DNA of 64,000 nt from Aspidiotus rigidus (Eukaryota; Arthropoda; Insecta; Hemiptera; Diaspididae), in contig JAVHKY010000052.1 of the NCBI GenBank assembly GCA_035079385.1, positions 6,634,001 through 6,698,000 of the forward strand. Reading direction: 5' to 3'. Numbering within the stretch: position 1 is the stretch's first letter; every line of letters starts with the position of its first letter. The translations under genes were made by a program, and so were the position numbers. Of the stretch, positions 13,043 through 24,587 are shown in pieces. The notes under the pieces are model-generated. The model had not been told where the DNA came from and made no database searches. It was given only the letters and a program-made list of their open reading frames with translations.

Positions 13043-13302
13043 TATGGTGATAATAGAATGAAGTTTGTAAAAAAAAAATAAATTGTTTTAAACGACGAGG
13101 TGTTTCGAACATTACTTTGACAACAAAAATTCAGTCTTGCATCTGTTTTTCAGTCTGTGAATACTGGATGCATTGGCATATGAACCCTGCATACAGGGGC
13201 ATTTTCGAATTTAAAACATTGGTTGCACTGGTATTTTGTATCAGCCATGTCTACTAACGTATGACGTCATTGACCCGAAATGAACAGCGGATGTATTTAT
13301 GC

Positions 13303-13453
13303 GTCTGTTACACTTGTTATACTCTTTGGATAGAGTTTTATACTGTACTTTCATCTTTATAAGAACTAAGAAGACTACTAGGAAATATATATAGATTCAG
13401 ATTATTGAGTATTTTAGAATCTTCATATTTAAGTTTTATTTTAATATCCGACA
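13303..13453 (+). repeat. Copia 5' LTR, truncated at its 5' end
   Basis: It matches the last 151 bp of the 3' LTR (20,197-20,347), with two mismatches, and ends in ...CCGACA. The first ~100 bp, which would carry much of U3, are absent. It is followed at once by tggttaaccacgg, where a primer-binding site would lie; I could not assign that to a tRNA. Confidence 0.85.
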
Positions 13454-13698
13454 TGGTTAACCACGGTAAGTAATTTAGAAGCTTTATTTATGGTGTGTTT
13501 CGACTTAATACGAGAATAGCCAGCGAAGCGGCGATAGCGACTAGCGAGCGAAACGAGCACATGGTGCACAAAGCGATCGAAAGAGGGAATGATATTCATT
13601 ACGAAATATCTAATACCTGTGATTTAATTCCTTAGTCGATTTATAAATCAAATACGAAGCGATTAGACGTAAATCTTCAAGTTACCACATTGAAAACG

Positions 13699-14270
13699 AT
13701 GGATTGCATAATCATTGATCCATCTAGAAAGTACGAATTCCTCTGCGACTTCCCAGACGAATTGTGGATTGAATTAAAAAGATTCGTAGAATCGGAACGA
13801 GAAGAGTAAGTCGATATAATTCATAAATAAAGCGAATTGAACCCCGTGCTGGTCGGTAACCTTAGTAATATGTGTTCGAGCTACCTACAGTGAAGTTTCA
13901 GCCGGGAGTACGTAACTGGCCCGAATGCTGGCTTACTGGTGCTTAATTGATATACTTTCAGTCGTTGGGCTAACTGTCTTCGCTAACTGTGTCTGATCAA
14001 CACACTACCGTTGATAGGGAAACTTTCGACAGTAAATCTGCTTAGTAAAAATACGCTCGCGAAGGTAACTTGTACACATCGTTTAAGGAACAGCCCCCAT
14101 TTCAGAATCTGGAACTTAGTTCCGATCAAAATTCTGTCGTTATTATAGAGATAGGTCTCCGTGTTTATGTCCTGTTGCTATTCGTCGCCTCAGACACGCG
14201 CAGATACTAATCTATTGAGTCGAAAGTTATAGTTGGTTAGTAACGTTTTTTTTTATCTAATTTTAGAGAG
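13699..14270 (+). other. Candidate spliced 5' coding exon and intron of the copia gag
   Basis: An ATG at 13,699 opens 36 codons (starting MDCIIIDPSRKYEFLCDFP). These run into a stop whose TAA lies inside a GTAAGT donor (intron from 13,806). A TACTAAT branch-point word sits near 14,206, and a T-rich tract with ttttag ends at 14,266. Splicing 13,805 to 14,267 would join the small exon in frame to the main gag frame. A second GTAAGT lies just after the 5' LTR (13,466), so an untranslated-leader splice is an alternative. This rests on splice consensus and frame only. Confidence 0.45.
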
Positions 14271-16196
14271 ATGAAACGAGCGCGATTATTCGACAACGCG
14301 AAACGAGTCGACAATACGAAAACGACTAGCGATGAGAAATGCGAACGTGGACGATGGCGAGAGCAATTGTTCGATAACGCGAGACGAGACGGCGATACAA
14401 AATGCGACAGCGATGCGAGTAGCGAAATATCTCAAAATGAACTTTCTGAAGCGAAAGCTACGAAATCACCTGCGAACAAGAAGCCGCGATCAACTGAAGA
14501 TACTTTAAATTTCGATTCCCTAACAAATGCTTTGCATGACGCATTTGACGCTTATGAAACACTGGAGAAAGAATTCGATAATACGAAAGATAGGTTATTT
14601 AACGAACTAAAGGTTACAAGCGAGAAATTTCATAAGAAATTGAGTAAACAGAAACAAAACCTAGAACAGTGCTTTAGCGAAATTTTGAATCAAATAACGA
14701 ATAACGATCCTCCAAACACGGATGTGAAAGAATTGGCTAGTGATGCGAGTAAGAACAAAACGACGAATGCACAACAAATGCCACAAAATAATGAAAAAGG
14801 AGATACAGTTATTGATGAGGTTGAGATCGCGAGAAAAGAAGCACTCCAGAGTCTTCACGATCGAAAAGAAAGTGATAACTTCGCGAGGCCTGCGGAAATT
14901 CGATCCCCTCCGGCCACCTCAGTCAAATTTCCTAAACTAAAAGAAACCGTATCCAGAAAAACCAACTGGATTAACTACCGTCATCGTTTTATCAGCGAAA
15001 TAGAGGCTCAAGATTGCGACTGGCTCATTAAGCAACCAACAGTTCCACCGCCAGGAATGCCTCAAACTGAAATAGATGGTCGAACCAAAAATGTGAGAAA
15101 TTTCTTTATTTCAAATGTTGCAGACGATCTTCTACACGTCATTAAAAATCACTCGACCCCGTATGCGGTACTGGATGCATTAGACCAGAACTTTGATCCA
15201 AGGGGAGAAACAGCGAAATATAGTCTAATCAGTCAACTCAATATGATAAATTTTGAAATCGACAGTGAGTCGGCTGTAGAGTTCAACGCTCGATTCAGTA
15301 CCTTGGTTGAAAGGATTCGAAAAACTACACCCGACTTTAGTGATGAGGAAGAGAGGAGGGCGTATCTACTAGCAATCCACACTGTCGGTAGAGAAACAAT
15401 AGCTGACGACAGATATGAGCGGAGGAGTGGTGGGAAAGGTTTCCCAGTAAACATCCTCATGGAAAATTTTGTTGGAGAAGACAATGAACAAAGAGAGAGC
15501 GAACGAAGGAAAGCGGAGAGAGCTGCAGTCACCGCAATGCATGTGTCTAGAACGTCCAAACCATATTCATCCAGAAGAAATAGTCCGGATAGAGAAGAAA
15601 ACAAACGACGACCTCATCCATCGTGCACACTTTGCGGACATGCTCCAGACAACCATATCAATGCTGATTGCCCCAATAAAGGCCTGATCTTCTATTACGG
15701 ATGTCAAAAGTTTGGAACACATATTCGAGTGAACTGTCCCACTCACGGGGACAAGAGCAAATTAAAAGACCGCAGTGATCAAAGGAGTAAGCGATATGAC
15801 GATAAGACAAAACCCCGTAATTCAAAACCTAGTCGATTTGTGAAGAAGAAGGCACCTAAGAAACGATTCCAGAAACTTAACAAGAAACGTGAGGCCAAAG
15901 GAAAAGCACTGATCATCTTCTCAGAAAGCGACGACGACTCTGATAACGTATATGTTGACGCGAATTTGCTAGACTCCCATGAGTATGCTTACCTTTTCAT
16001 TGACACAACTGGGGATACGGAAAATGGATCAGTAAACGCTGTCTTTGGTAAGTCAACTTATCCCCTTTCGTGTATACTTGTTCTAGATTGTGGAGCGACT
16101 GATCATATAGTGAATAGATTAGATATCTTTGTCAATTTACAAAAACTACTGCGACCGCGAATTTTTACGTGTGCAAATAAGAGCGTGTGCAAATAA
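14271..16196 (+). pseudogene. Copia gag and start of protease
   Basis: This 641-codon frame starts at ATG 14,271. A charged N-terminus with a coiled-coil-like stretch (about residues 85-145) is followed by the copia-type gag (UBN2-like) domain at about residues 215-420, which forms the virus-like particle. A zinc-knuckle region follows at about 450-500. The first knuckle, CX2CX6HX4C, is intact (CTLCGHAPDNHINADC). The second reads YYGCQKFGTHIRVNC and has lost the first Cys of its CX2C pair. The aspartic protease begins near residue 605 with DCGATDH. The frame ends at 16,196 because of the direct duplication 16,168-16,183/16,184-16,199, which shifts the frame. Confidence 0.9.
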
Positions 16197-16197
16197 G

Positions 16198-17274
16198 AGC
16201 GAGAAAGCAAATTTGATAATGCGATACCAAGGTGATGTGATGCTGAGAAATCCTAAAACAAACGAATTAATGAAATTGCAAAATGTTTATTATTGTCCTG
16301 ATGTTCCCCATAATCTTTTCTCTGCGCTCAAAGTTAAAGACAAACTGCTTTTTGTGATTGATGGTAACGAAACGTATATTATTAACAAGAAATTACGCAA
16401 GTTAGTTCAGGTAGCCCATTGCGATGGAAAGTTCTGGAAAATGAACTTTGAGGTTCCAGCTGGCAGTGTTAAATTAAGTGAGAGAGAAAATACTATTCTA
16501 CAGCTGGAGGCTGAGAAAGGAGGGAGTAGAGACATAAGAGTTCACAAATCTGTTAATTATCTTCCTCAAATCTGGGATGTTCAAGAACGATTTTTAGGAG
16601 GGAGAAGTTTACTGGAGATACACAATGATTGCGAACCCCAACATACCGATTCTATAAATCAAAATTCTGCGAACCTTGATTTAGGAGGGAGTAGTGGTAT
16701 GAAAATCAGCGATCTAGAAGCAATTAACAAAAACCGTGTGCAAGCGTTGAAAGAAAGTGAAGGATTGTTATGGCATCTGCGATTAGGTCATGCATCCAAA
16801 TCTTATTTGCGAATGGCGAAAAATCTAATACCAGAATTGAAGGGAGTAGTTATTACTGATGAGATCAAAAACTGCCTTGACTGTAGATTAGGGAAAGCGA
16901 AACGACAGCCCTTTACAAAGGAAAGAACGCAAGCAGTACGACCATTTCAAGTGATTGAATCAGACATTGCAGGCAAGATCACCCCTGAGTCGATTTATGT
17001 TAAAGCGAAATACTTTGTGACTTTCACCGATAATTACTCAAGATATGCTTTGGGATATGAATTATTTGACAAAACAGAACTTCACTTACAATTTGAAAGA
17101 TTTCTGAGAGATATCCGCGAACTTATGAATGATGAGGTGATCAAATTTGAAGAGATAGTGAATAGTAGGCAAGGGATGCAGTTTACTTGCAAGATAGGCA
17201 AACTGCATACCGATAATGGAACAGAGTACAAAACAGACTTGATGAAAGACTTGTTGCGTCGCGAGAATATTTGA
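16198..17274 (+). pseudogene. Copia pol, protease remainder and integrase N-terminal and core domains
   Basis: Reading resumes after the 16-bp duplication. It contains the rest of the protease (VYYCPDVPHNLFS), the GAG-pre-integrase zinc-binding region (WHLRLGHAS ... CLDCRLGKAKR) and the integrase core. The first catalytic Asp is in ESDIAGK and the second in HTDNGTEY; integrase joins the cDNA to the host chromosome. A TGA at 17,272-17,274 interrupts the core before the catalytic Glu. Confidence 0.9.
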
Positions 17275-19293
17275 TACGACCCCTGCAATCCACACTGCCC
17301 GCAACACAATGCCATTTCAGAACGCCTAAATCTGGAAATTGAAGAGAAGGTGCAAACACTCTTAGAAAGCTCAGGAATGCCCTTGTGTTTTTGGGGTTAT
17401 GCGATGAAATATGCACTGCACGTGCGTAATCGATTTATCAACAGTGCGATTGACTTCAAAACTCCGTATGAAAAATTAACTGGTAAAAATGGGATTCTCA
17501 AGAATGTTAGACGTTTTGGTTGTTTTGCGAGTTATGTTAATACTGATCCTGGTCAACCCAAGTTTGCTCCAACAGGGACTAAAGGCTTTCTAGTGGGTAT
17601 GACAAAGACTGGTTATGAAATCTATAATCCGAAGAAAGGGAAGGTTATTCCCACCAAACATGCGACCTTTGTTGAATCAAAAGTTTATGGTAATTTCTTT
17701 GGTTCAAACAAGAAACAAAATTTAGATCAACTTGAAATATCTAGCGAAAACTGCAATTGTGAAATTATAGTGAGCGAAACTGAAAATGTGATATCAAATG
17801 AAAGTCAGCAAAAGTTGAGTACTGAAGTGAGCGAAAATGTAACGAATGTGAACCAAGAAATTGAGATCTCAAATGAAAGTGAGACAACTGATAAAGATGA
17901 TCTATTAGCTAAACTGAGAGAAAATTATGAACCAATCACAGATAGAACAAGAGGTGCGATAAAACGAAAATCAACTTGGGATGCAGATGATGTTATTGAC
18001 TATGAAGTTGAATGCGAAGAGTATGATGATGAAGTGAATCTGATCATGTATACTAAAATCAATGATGAATTTGAACCAGCTAATTATCGCGAAGCGATCA
18101 CATGTAAGGACGGTGAGCTATGGAGAGAATCAATGAAGGTAGAGTTTGACGCTCACAAGAAGATGAAAACATGGGAAGTAATTAAAATGAATGATCTACC
18201 AGCAAACACTTCTGTAGTAACATCGAGATGGTTATTCAAAGTAAAAGATGAACCACATATTGGAGTCAGAAGGAAAAGTAGAATAGTTGCGAGAGGTTTT
18301 TCTGACTTACACGACTATGGGATCGACAAAACCTATGCACCTGTTGCCAGAATGAGTGATTTCAAGTGCATTGCAGCGATAGCAAATAAATATGATCTAG
18401 AATTTGATCACATTGATGTAAAAACAGCCTTTCTAAATGGAAATTTGGAAAAGAAAGTTTATATGCGAATTCCGGAAGGATTAGGCGAATACTTAGGAAA
18501 CAAGGGACCAAATTTTGAACGAACTCATGTACTTGAACTAGTTAAAGCGATCTACGGACTAAAAGTAAGTCCCAAGCGATGGTTTATGCGATTCAGCGAA
18601 GCAATGAAAAGACTTCGATTCACAAGATACGAATTTCAACCCTATATTTATTACTGTAAGGAAAACACAAAGTATACAATACTGATAGTATATGTTGACG
18701 ATATATTAATAGCGACAAACGATAAGGAAAAACTGAGTGAAGTGAATGAACAACTGCGGAAAGAATTTGAAACTAGCGACCTGGGCGAAGTTGAAAAGTT
18801 TCTAGGACTAGAGGTAGTGAGAGATCGCAAAAATCGCACAATAGTTATCCATGAGGAGAAAATGATAACATCTGCGTTGAAGAAATTTGATTCTTCTGGT
18901 ACACTGCGAATATCAGCGACTCCAATGGCAACAACTGATGCCGAGCAAAAAATGATACCTGAGAAACGAGCGAACATCAAATTTGATCCAAAGCGAATAC
19001 CTTATAGAAATGCGATTGGTACACTCTCGTACATTGCGAATTCAACGCGACCTGATATTATGTTTGCAGTAAATTATCTTAGTAGGAAACAGCAAAACTA
19101 TGGTGAAAAAGAATGGGAACAAGTAAAGAGAATTTTTAGATACCTCAAAGGAACTGCGAACTTGGGAATAAAACTGAGTGGTGAAGGCAATGGAGTTGAG
19201 TGTTATGTCGATGCGTCTTTAGGTCTTAACGAGGAATCAGGACGATCAACTTCAGGCTATGTAGTGATGATGTTTGGCGATCCAGTAGCGTAG
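17275..19293 (+). pseudogene. Copia pol, integrase end, reverse transcriptase and RNase H start
   Basis: The frame continues straight after the TGA with the integrase catalytic Glu (AISERLN) and the C-terminal integrase region (FGCFASYV). The copia reverse transcriptase follows from about 18,070. Its motifs are RWLFKVKDE, IDVKTAFLNG and the catalytic YVDDILIA near 18,690, and the polymerase would copy the element RNA into cDNA. RNase H begins at about 19,200 (CYVDASLGLNEESGRSTSGY). A TAG at 19,291-19,293 stops it where the family has Trp before KTHLQ. Apart from the bounding stops, 670 codons are uninterrupted. Confidence 0.92.
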
Positions 19294-19704
19294 AAAACAC
19301 ATCTACAGCGACAAGTTGCGCTATCGTCAGCGGAGACTGAGTATGTGGCAATGAGCTACGCATGCAGGGAAGTGATTAGTATTCAAGAAATTGCTAAGCG
19401 ATTCGGAAAGGTGACAAAGATACCGCGACTGTATGAGGACAATAGAGCAGCGATTAAAATAGCGATTACAGAGGAGTCTCGAACGTTACAACATCTTGTG
19501 AAATTGTCATACCATTATGTACAACAATTGTGTAGCGAAAAGAAAATAGAGATTAATTGGATTAGTACCAAGGAACAATTAGGAGACTTTTTCACAAAAG
19601 CCTTAGCGAAACAACAATTTGAGAAATTTAGAAACACTCTAATGTGTAAATTTGACGTATTTCAGAAACCTACTGAAAGAGCGACAAAGCAAAAACATGA
19701 GTAA
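19294..19704 (+). pseudogene. Copia pol, RNase H remainder
   Basis: After the TAG, the same frame reads KTHLQRQVALSSAETEYVAM, the RNase H catalytic Glu region. It continues with LYEDNRAAIKIA (catalytic Asp), WISTKEQLGDFFTKAL and the normal copia end, terminating at 19,704. RNase H removes the RNA strand of the RNA-DNA hybrid. About 390 bp of untranslated sequence follow before the 3' LTR. Confidence 0.9.
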
Positions 19705-20086
19705 CGCGATGAAACATAGCGACAGCGAATACAGCGAAAGAAAGCGAAGCGAAAAATTTGTATCACCAGTGAATGCGGCGAATTCTCTTTTATTATTATT
19801 ATTTTTATTGATCAAAAGAGCTTATTACTTTAAACTTGTCGTTCAGTTTATGAAATATATATTTACGTCAGTATATAGTAAGTTTTATGTGATTTGCAAC
19901 CTGTTTGCTCCTGTTCATTATTCCTAATTAGTTTATATACTCGTATATTTTTTAAGATGTTTCTATTTTCCGTCTTAGGCATGAAAGTCTAATTAAATGG
20001 CGTTTACGATATAGCGATTTGCGATCTTCTCTTTGCGAATGAAGCGATTGCGAAAGGGTTAAAATTATGAGATATGACTGAGATAC

Positions 20087-20096
20087 GCGGAGGGAG
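20087..20096 (+). promoter_or_regulatory. Copia polypurine tract
   Basis: The purine-rich word gcggagggag directly precedes TGTC of the 3' LTR. This is the position and composition expected of the plus-strand primer. Confidence 0.7.
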
Positions 20097-20347
20097 TGTC
20101 AGCAGAACTAAAGTCTGAAGCAGACAAGTGCGCTCTCGGTCATACTGTGTAGTACTGGAGTATCCTTGTCCTTATAGGTATATCTATGTGTTCTATGTCT
20201 GTTACACTTGTTATACTCTTTCGATAGAGTTTTATACTGTACTTTCATCTTTATAAGAACTAAGAAGACTACTACGAAATATATATAGATTCAGATTATT
20301 GAGTATTTTAGAATCTTCATATTTAAGTTTTATTTTAATATCCGACA
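20097..20347 (+). repeat. Copia 3' LTR, full length (251 bp)
   Basis: It begins TGTCAGCAG directly after the polypurine tract and ends CCGACA, giving TGTC...GACA inverted ends. Its last 151 bp equal the 5' LTR remnant except for two substitutions. Confidence 0.85.
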
Positions 20348-20556
20348 GAGATAGACTGAGCATAGTAATGAATCTTTGAATGCAGGACATGATAAGAAAA
20401 TACAAGAAAATAAGGGGCGTTGGACCTTGTTTACAAGTGTTATAGGTGGCGCGGATGTATGGTGTCTTTCACTGCTCTGTGCATTCACCATGATTCACCG
20501 CGTTGCCTTCATCAATATCCAGCGCCTCTTATTTTCTTATCATGTCTTCTGATATG
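20348..20556. mobile_element. Foldback element of the GATAGACCGAGCA family, copy at the copia border
   Basis: The sequence from gatagactgagca, through catgataagaaaata and ttggaccttgtttacaa, to cttatcatgtcttc matches, in inverse orientation, the element at 38,115-38,384. Its outer TIR is missing exactly where the copia 3' LTR ends. Confidence 0.7.
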
Positions 20557-20559
20557 GAG

Positions 20560-20706
20560 CTAGAGGCATTCTCGCTCTGCCAATGTAAACAGACTATGTG
20601 CAATCCAAAAAATCAAGTAGTGGTGGTGTACCTTCTTCATGGACCAAACACCACCACTTGATTTTTTGGGTTGTACATCTGTTCACATTGAGCGAGAATA
20701 CCTCTA
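20560..20706. mobile_element. Foldback element, ATTCTCGCT family, copy 2
   Basis: It is a nearly perfect 147-bp hairpin: ctagaggcattctcgct at 20,560 and agcgagaatacctctag ending at 20,706. The arms continue inward (aaaaaatcaagtagtggtgg and its complement). The termini resemble those of the copy at 6,810. Confidence 0.85.
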
Positions 20707-20719
20707 GCGCCTTACTTCC

Positions 20720-20857
20720 TGTTGGAATATCTCTGATGTACTCCTAAAAGAAATAAACATTCTTACGTACTTCTCGGCGTATCTTGTGTTTGATTAGAAG
20801 TGCGTTGCTATTTCTCTGCTAAATTCTACAAGAATTCAACAGGTTATGGGCCCAGTC
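20720..20857 (+). mobile_element. LTR and primer-binding site of a second copia element
   Basis: A 122-bp segment runs from TGTTGGAATATCTC to AGAATTCAACA. Immediately after it comes GGTTATGGGCCCAGTC (20,842-20,857). That word is the known copia primer-binding site, complementary to an internal (anticodon-side) part of initiator tRNA-Met, and the LTR start also resembles copia. No gag follows, so only the front end of this element remains. Confidence 0.8.
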
Positions 20858-22775
20858 CCGCCTGACGACTGCGCGTTATAGAGTATTGAACTGTTTTACG
20901 TCAATAAATCGTGATAAAGAAATACCAGAAGTATTTTGGTGAAATAATAATTGAAATTCCAAGCTCGCGTAGTCAACGCACGCCATTCCAATCTACTGCG
21001 TAGTTGTCCATTGAAGCGCATGAAAGTCTACTGCGTAGTAAGAGTTTCCTGCCTAACTTGTTGAGCATCCGAAAGTATTCACGTACGTTGTCGTATTCAG
21101 TAATATTTGAAAGCAATGGATCGCCTTAAAAAATTGAGAACATTTTTCTATGTTCAGTACCCATCCCATTGCCGTTTCATTCATAAATTGGACGACGCTT
21201 CATGAACTCATAGTCTATCATTTCCAAGGTTACCGTTGATAAGTGAAATCAAATAATCGTATTTTAGAAGTAAAGGACAAGTCCTGGACAAGCTGTGAAT
21301 GTGAATGTTCAGTTATTTAGCTAATCAACAATAACGCAACTCAACCATGGTATTTCATCACTCAACCTGGAATGTGTGAAACTTGGAGAACGGAAAACAA
21401 AAGGAATGTGGGCCGAAAGATCGAGAAGGATGCCGAGTACCCATTTAATTGTTCGCTATTAGAATCCGTGACCACATCCAGATACAATCATGCACAATGC
21501 GGCTGGAATTGAAGGAAGACGAATCGTCGAAGGACAACCATAGCGAGTCAACTTAACCTAGCTGACAACGTTCGGAGTATGAAGGTAGAGTTTAATATAT
21601 CAAAATATTTACAGCGCAAATTGTCTGTCGTTTGTATGATCTATCTAGGTAGAGGTATTCCGAGAGGAACTTATTTAAAAATAATAATACGATGATAAAT
21701 ACCTACCTAAGTAAACGAATGAATTAATAAGACGCAGTGGCGTAGCCAGGAAATTTTTCGGGGGGGGTTGAAGAAGTTGGAGAAAAGATATGATACAAAA
21801 AAGTTTCAGAAATTGGCAAAATAAGGAAACACTAAACAGTCTCGTAGGGGCGGGCTTCAAAGAGAAATGAGGGAAGATGAAAAGAATTATTGAAAAATTG
21901 CAGGAAGTCAACAGTACATTTTTCCCGTACTATACTCTCACGTTCAAAAAAAGGTGCATCCAATTTTATTCTTTTTGTCACAAATTTATCCATGAATGAA
22001 AAATGAAACGTATTAGGTACTACAAAAGACTCAAGTCAAAGATATAGTTGAATAACACAAAGTAAGTACTGAATCATGAAATGATCAACCAAAGAGCAAC
22101 TGATATGATATTAATAGGTAGTACTGCACTGTAGGCTGGTTGATGGGATAATTATAGAAAAACGAAAACGAAGCAAGAACAAATCTCCTACATCAAAACA
22201 CAAAAGAGTTACTGAAAACGTAAAATCATATCAAAGCAAAATGATGAGAAATATTGAATAAAAATGAGACGTAAGAGAAATAGTCTACAAATTGTGGACG
22301 GAAAATGAAATAACGATCGACAAAGAAACAAACAACAATAATGACATTAAAATACAAAGAAATAAATGAATCAATAAGCGAATTATGATTGATAAATTGT
22401 AAACAAACAAACAAATTACGAATTAACGGTTGACATAAGTCAATGAGTCGGTTAATGAATGAGGATTGAGTGAAAAGGACAAATAATTACGCAAAATTTC
22501 AAACGATAGCAAAATACATAAATAAATTGATGAGAAAGTGAAAACCAGTTTATTGCCAATCACTGCCAAAATCTGACCGGTGGTTTAATCGGTCGGCCAA
22601 ATGACAAAGTCCTTCCAGTTGTAACGTTATCTGAGTTTGCATTTTGAGCTGGAGCAAGGGATAGCGGTTCAGGGAGTATTGGGGACGGAGGATTTGGGAG
22701 TATTGGAATTTGTGAACACGAAGGAGTATTTACAAGGTTTAATATTTGAGGTTTAACAAAATAAAATGACGGACC
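20858..22775. other. Non-coding, repeat-rich stretch
   Basis: No gene is recognised. A GC-rich word at 21,738-21,768 (gtggcgtagccaggaaattt followed by a G run) looks like a piece of an interspersed repeat. The rest is A-rich with many short imperfect repeats (22,200-22,560). Confidence 0.4.
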
Positions 22776-24251
22776 TCAATTAACTTTAGTGTTATACTTA
22801 CAGTCATTCTCACCTACTTGTTCAGTTAGCTGAAAACTAGTCTTTTTTAAAATACCTTTCATTGGCATCGCAGTTGGAGAGTCGTCCTGTGAAAAGGATT
22901 TATACGCCGGTTTTAGACGATCTAGAGCAACTATATCTGTTTTCCCATTACCAAAATCTAATACAAAATATTTCGCGGTACGCTTATTTACTCTAAATGG
23001 GCCTTCATATGGTGATTTTTGAGGCTTCCGCACTCTGTCTATACAAACATATACACTTTTACAATTAAATAAGTCAGGATGTATAAAGACTTTATTCTTA
23101 CTATGGTTTGTTGCTGGTATTGGGCAAATCTTTCGAAAACAACTCCAAAGCTGATTGAGGTAGTCATGTTTACTGACAATGGTGCTAGAGTCAGAATCTT
23201 CAAAAAATTCACCAGGTAGGCGCAGTGTTCTACCAAACGTCAACTCGGCGCTGGATATTCCTTCTTCAAAACGCGGAGCTGCGCGTAATCCCAACGAAAC
23301 AACAGGTAGTGCAAGCAATCAATCATTACCTTGACACTTGATGGCCTGCTTGAATTGACGATGGAAGCGTTCAACCATTCCGTTTACTTTTGGATTATAA
23401 GCAGTCGTTTTTATCGCAAAGGTTCCAATTAACTTACACAATTTGTGGAATAATTCAGAACGGAATTGTTTGCCTCTGTTGGTGGTGACCTCATGCGGTG
23501 CGCCATATCGACTTACCCAACTACCAAAGAAAGCCTTGGCCACTGATTCCGCTGTTATCTCACTTAGCGGTATTGCTTCCATCCATCTTGTAGCTTGGTC
23601 TACAAAAGTGCATACATATCGATACTTGTCGCATTTGTTCATATGGACAATGTGCAGGTGTACTTGTTGAAGATCCAACAGCGGGAATCTTCCGATGGGT
23701 GCTTTTGTATGATGCGACACCTTGTTTATTTGACACTGATGACAGGTCTTACACCAGTTCTGTATATCTTTCGTCATATCTGGCCAATAATACTTTGAAG
23801 TAATCAATCGAAGGGTTGGGTTCGGTCCTGGATGCGACAAACAATGTGTCTGCTCAAAAATCTTGAAGCGTAGGCTTTCCGGTATAACTGGTCGATTGAC
23901 ATTTCTGAAAAAGCTACAAAGAAGCGAATGATTATTATCAATCAAGATATCTTGAAAATCTTGGTCACAATGGCCATTTTTTCTCATGTTGGTAACAAGT
24001 GGGTCGTCAGTTTGCGCTTTCGAGATTTCAACAAAGGTGACTGGAATGGTAACAGCTGCATAAGTTAAATGGCCAAGTGCATCAGCGACAACATTAGATA
24101 CACCAGACAGATGCTGAATTTTAGTTGTAAACGGGGAAATATATTTGATGACGGTAGAGCGGCGTTGGAGTTTACAGTTTTTTTTTGACGTGAACATATG
24201 AATGAGTGGCTTATGGTCCATGACAATGACAAGATCACGACCTTCAATCAT
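22776..24251 (-). pseudogene. Ty3 RNase H end and integrase
   Basis: Two adjoining frames (24,251-23,319 and 23,318-22,776) carry the RNase H tail (VMDHKPLIHMF), the integrase HHCC zinc region (HCLSHPG ... CKTCHQCQ), the core and the C-terminal part. The core shows YVCTFVDQATRWMEAIPLS and RYGAPHEVTTN, with Asn where the second catalytic Asp is expected. The catalytic Glu region is NGMVERFHRQ. The C-terminal part has TLRLPGEFF, YEGPF and IVALDRLKPA. The two frames are separated by a stop, and the core has lost catalytic residues, so it cannot be functional. Confidence 0.88.
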
Positions 24252-24587
24252 GTGAGAAAAATGTTCGACTGATTTGAGTATGGCTTCTAGTTCTTTGTTG
24301 TAAGTACATCAGTTACTTTGATTAGGTGGAAACTTTGCTGAGTAGAAACCTAAAGGTTTGCGTTCTCCTTTTTCATTGATTTGTTCTAAAACAGAACCTA
24401 AAGAAACATATGAGGCGTCACAGGTCAAGATTAAGGGTAACTCAGTGCGAGGAAAATGTAACAATGTAAAATTAGCGAATAATGTTTTTACTTGTTCAAA
24501 CTTTTGACTCAGTTCCGGAGTCCAATGAATCGGTGTCAGATCTCTCTTTCTAGTGTGGCCCTTAAGAAGATCATTAAATGGTGAAAG
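24252..24587 (-). pseudogene. Ty3 RNase H, N-terminal part
   Basis: Reading from the solo-LTR border gives LNDLLKGHTRKRDLTPIHWT, then LILTCDASYVSLGSVLEQ with the first catalytic Asp region, and LGFYSAKFPPNQSN. A stop near 24,309 separates it from the next part. Confidence 0.8.

Larger units (their letters stand above)
13303..20347 (+). mobile_element. Ty1/copia LTR retrotransposon, nearly complete but inactivated
   Basis: The order LTR, gag, protease, integrase, reverse transcriptase, RNase H, polypurine tract, LTR is that of Ty1/copia. The shared 148-bp part of the two LTRs differs at only two positions, so insertion was fairly recent. Even so, gag-pol carries a 16-bp duplication and two nonsense codons. 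The 3' LTR is full (TGTC...GACA), but the 5' LTR lacks its first ~100 bp, and no target-site duplication is found. The tetranucleotide gcga is conspicuously frequent throughout the element, in untranslated and coding parts alike. Confidence 0.93.

Noticed and set aside
17082..17416. Minus-strand frames opposite the copia integrase
   Set aside because: They are shadows of the pol reading frame.
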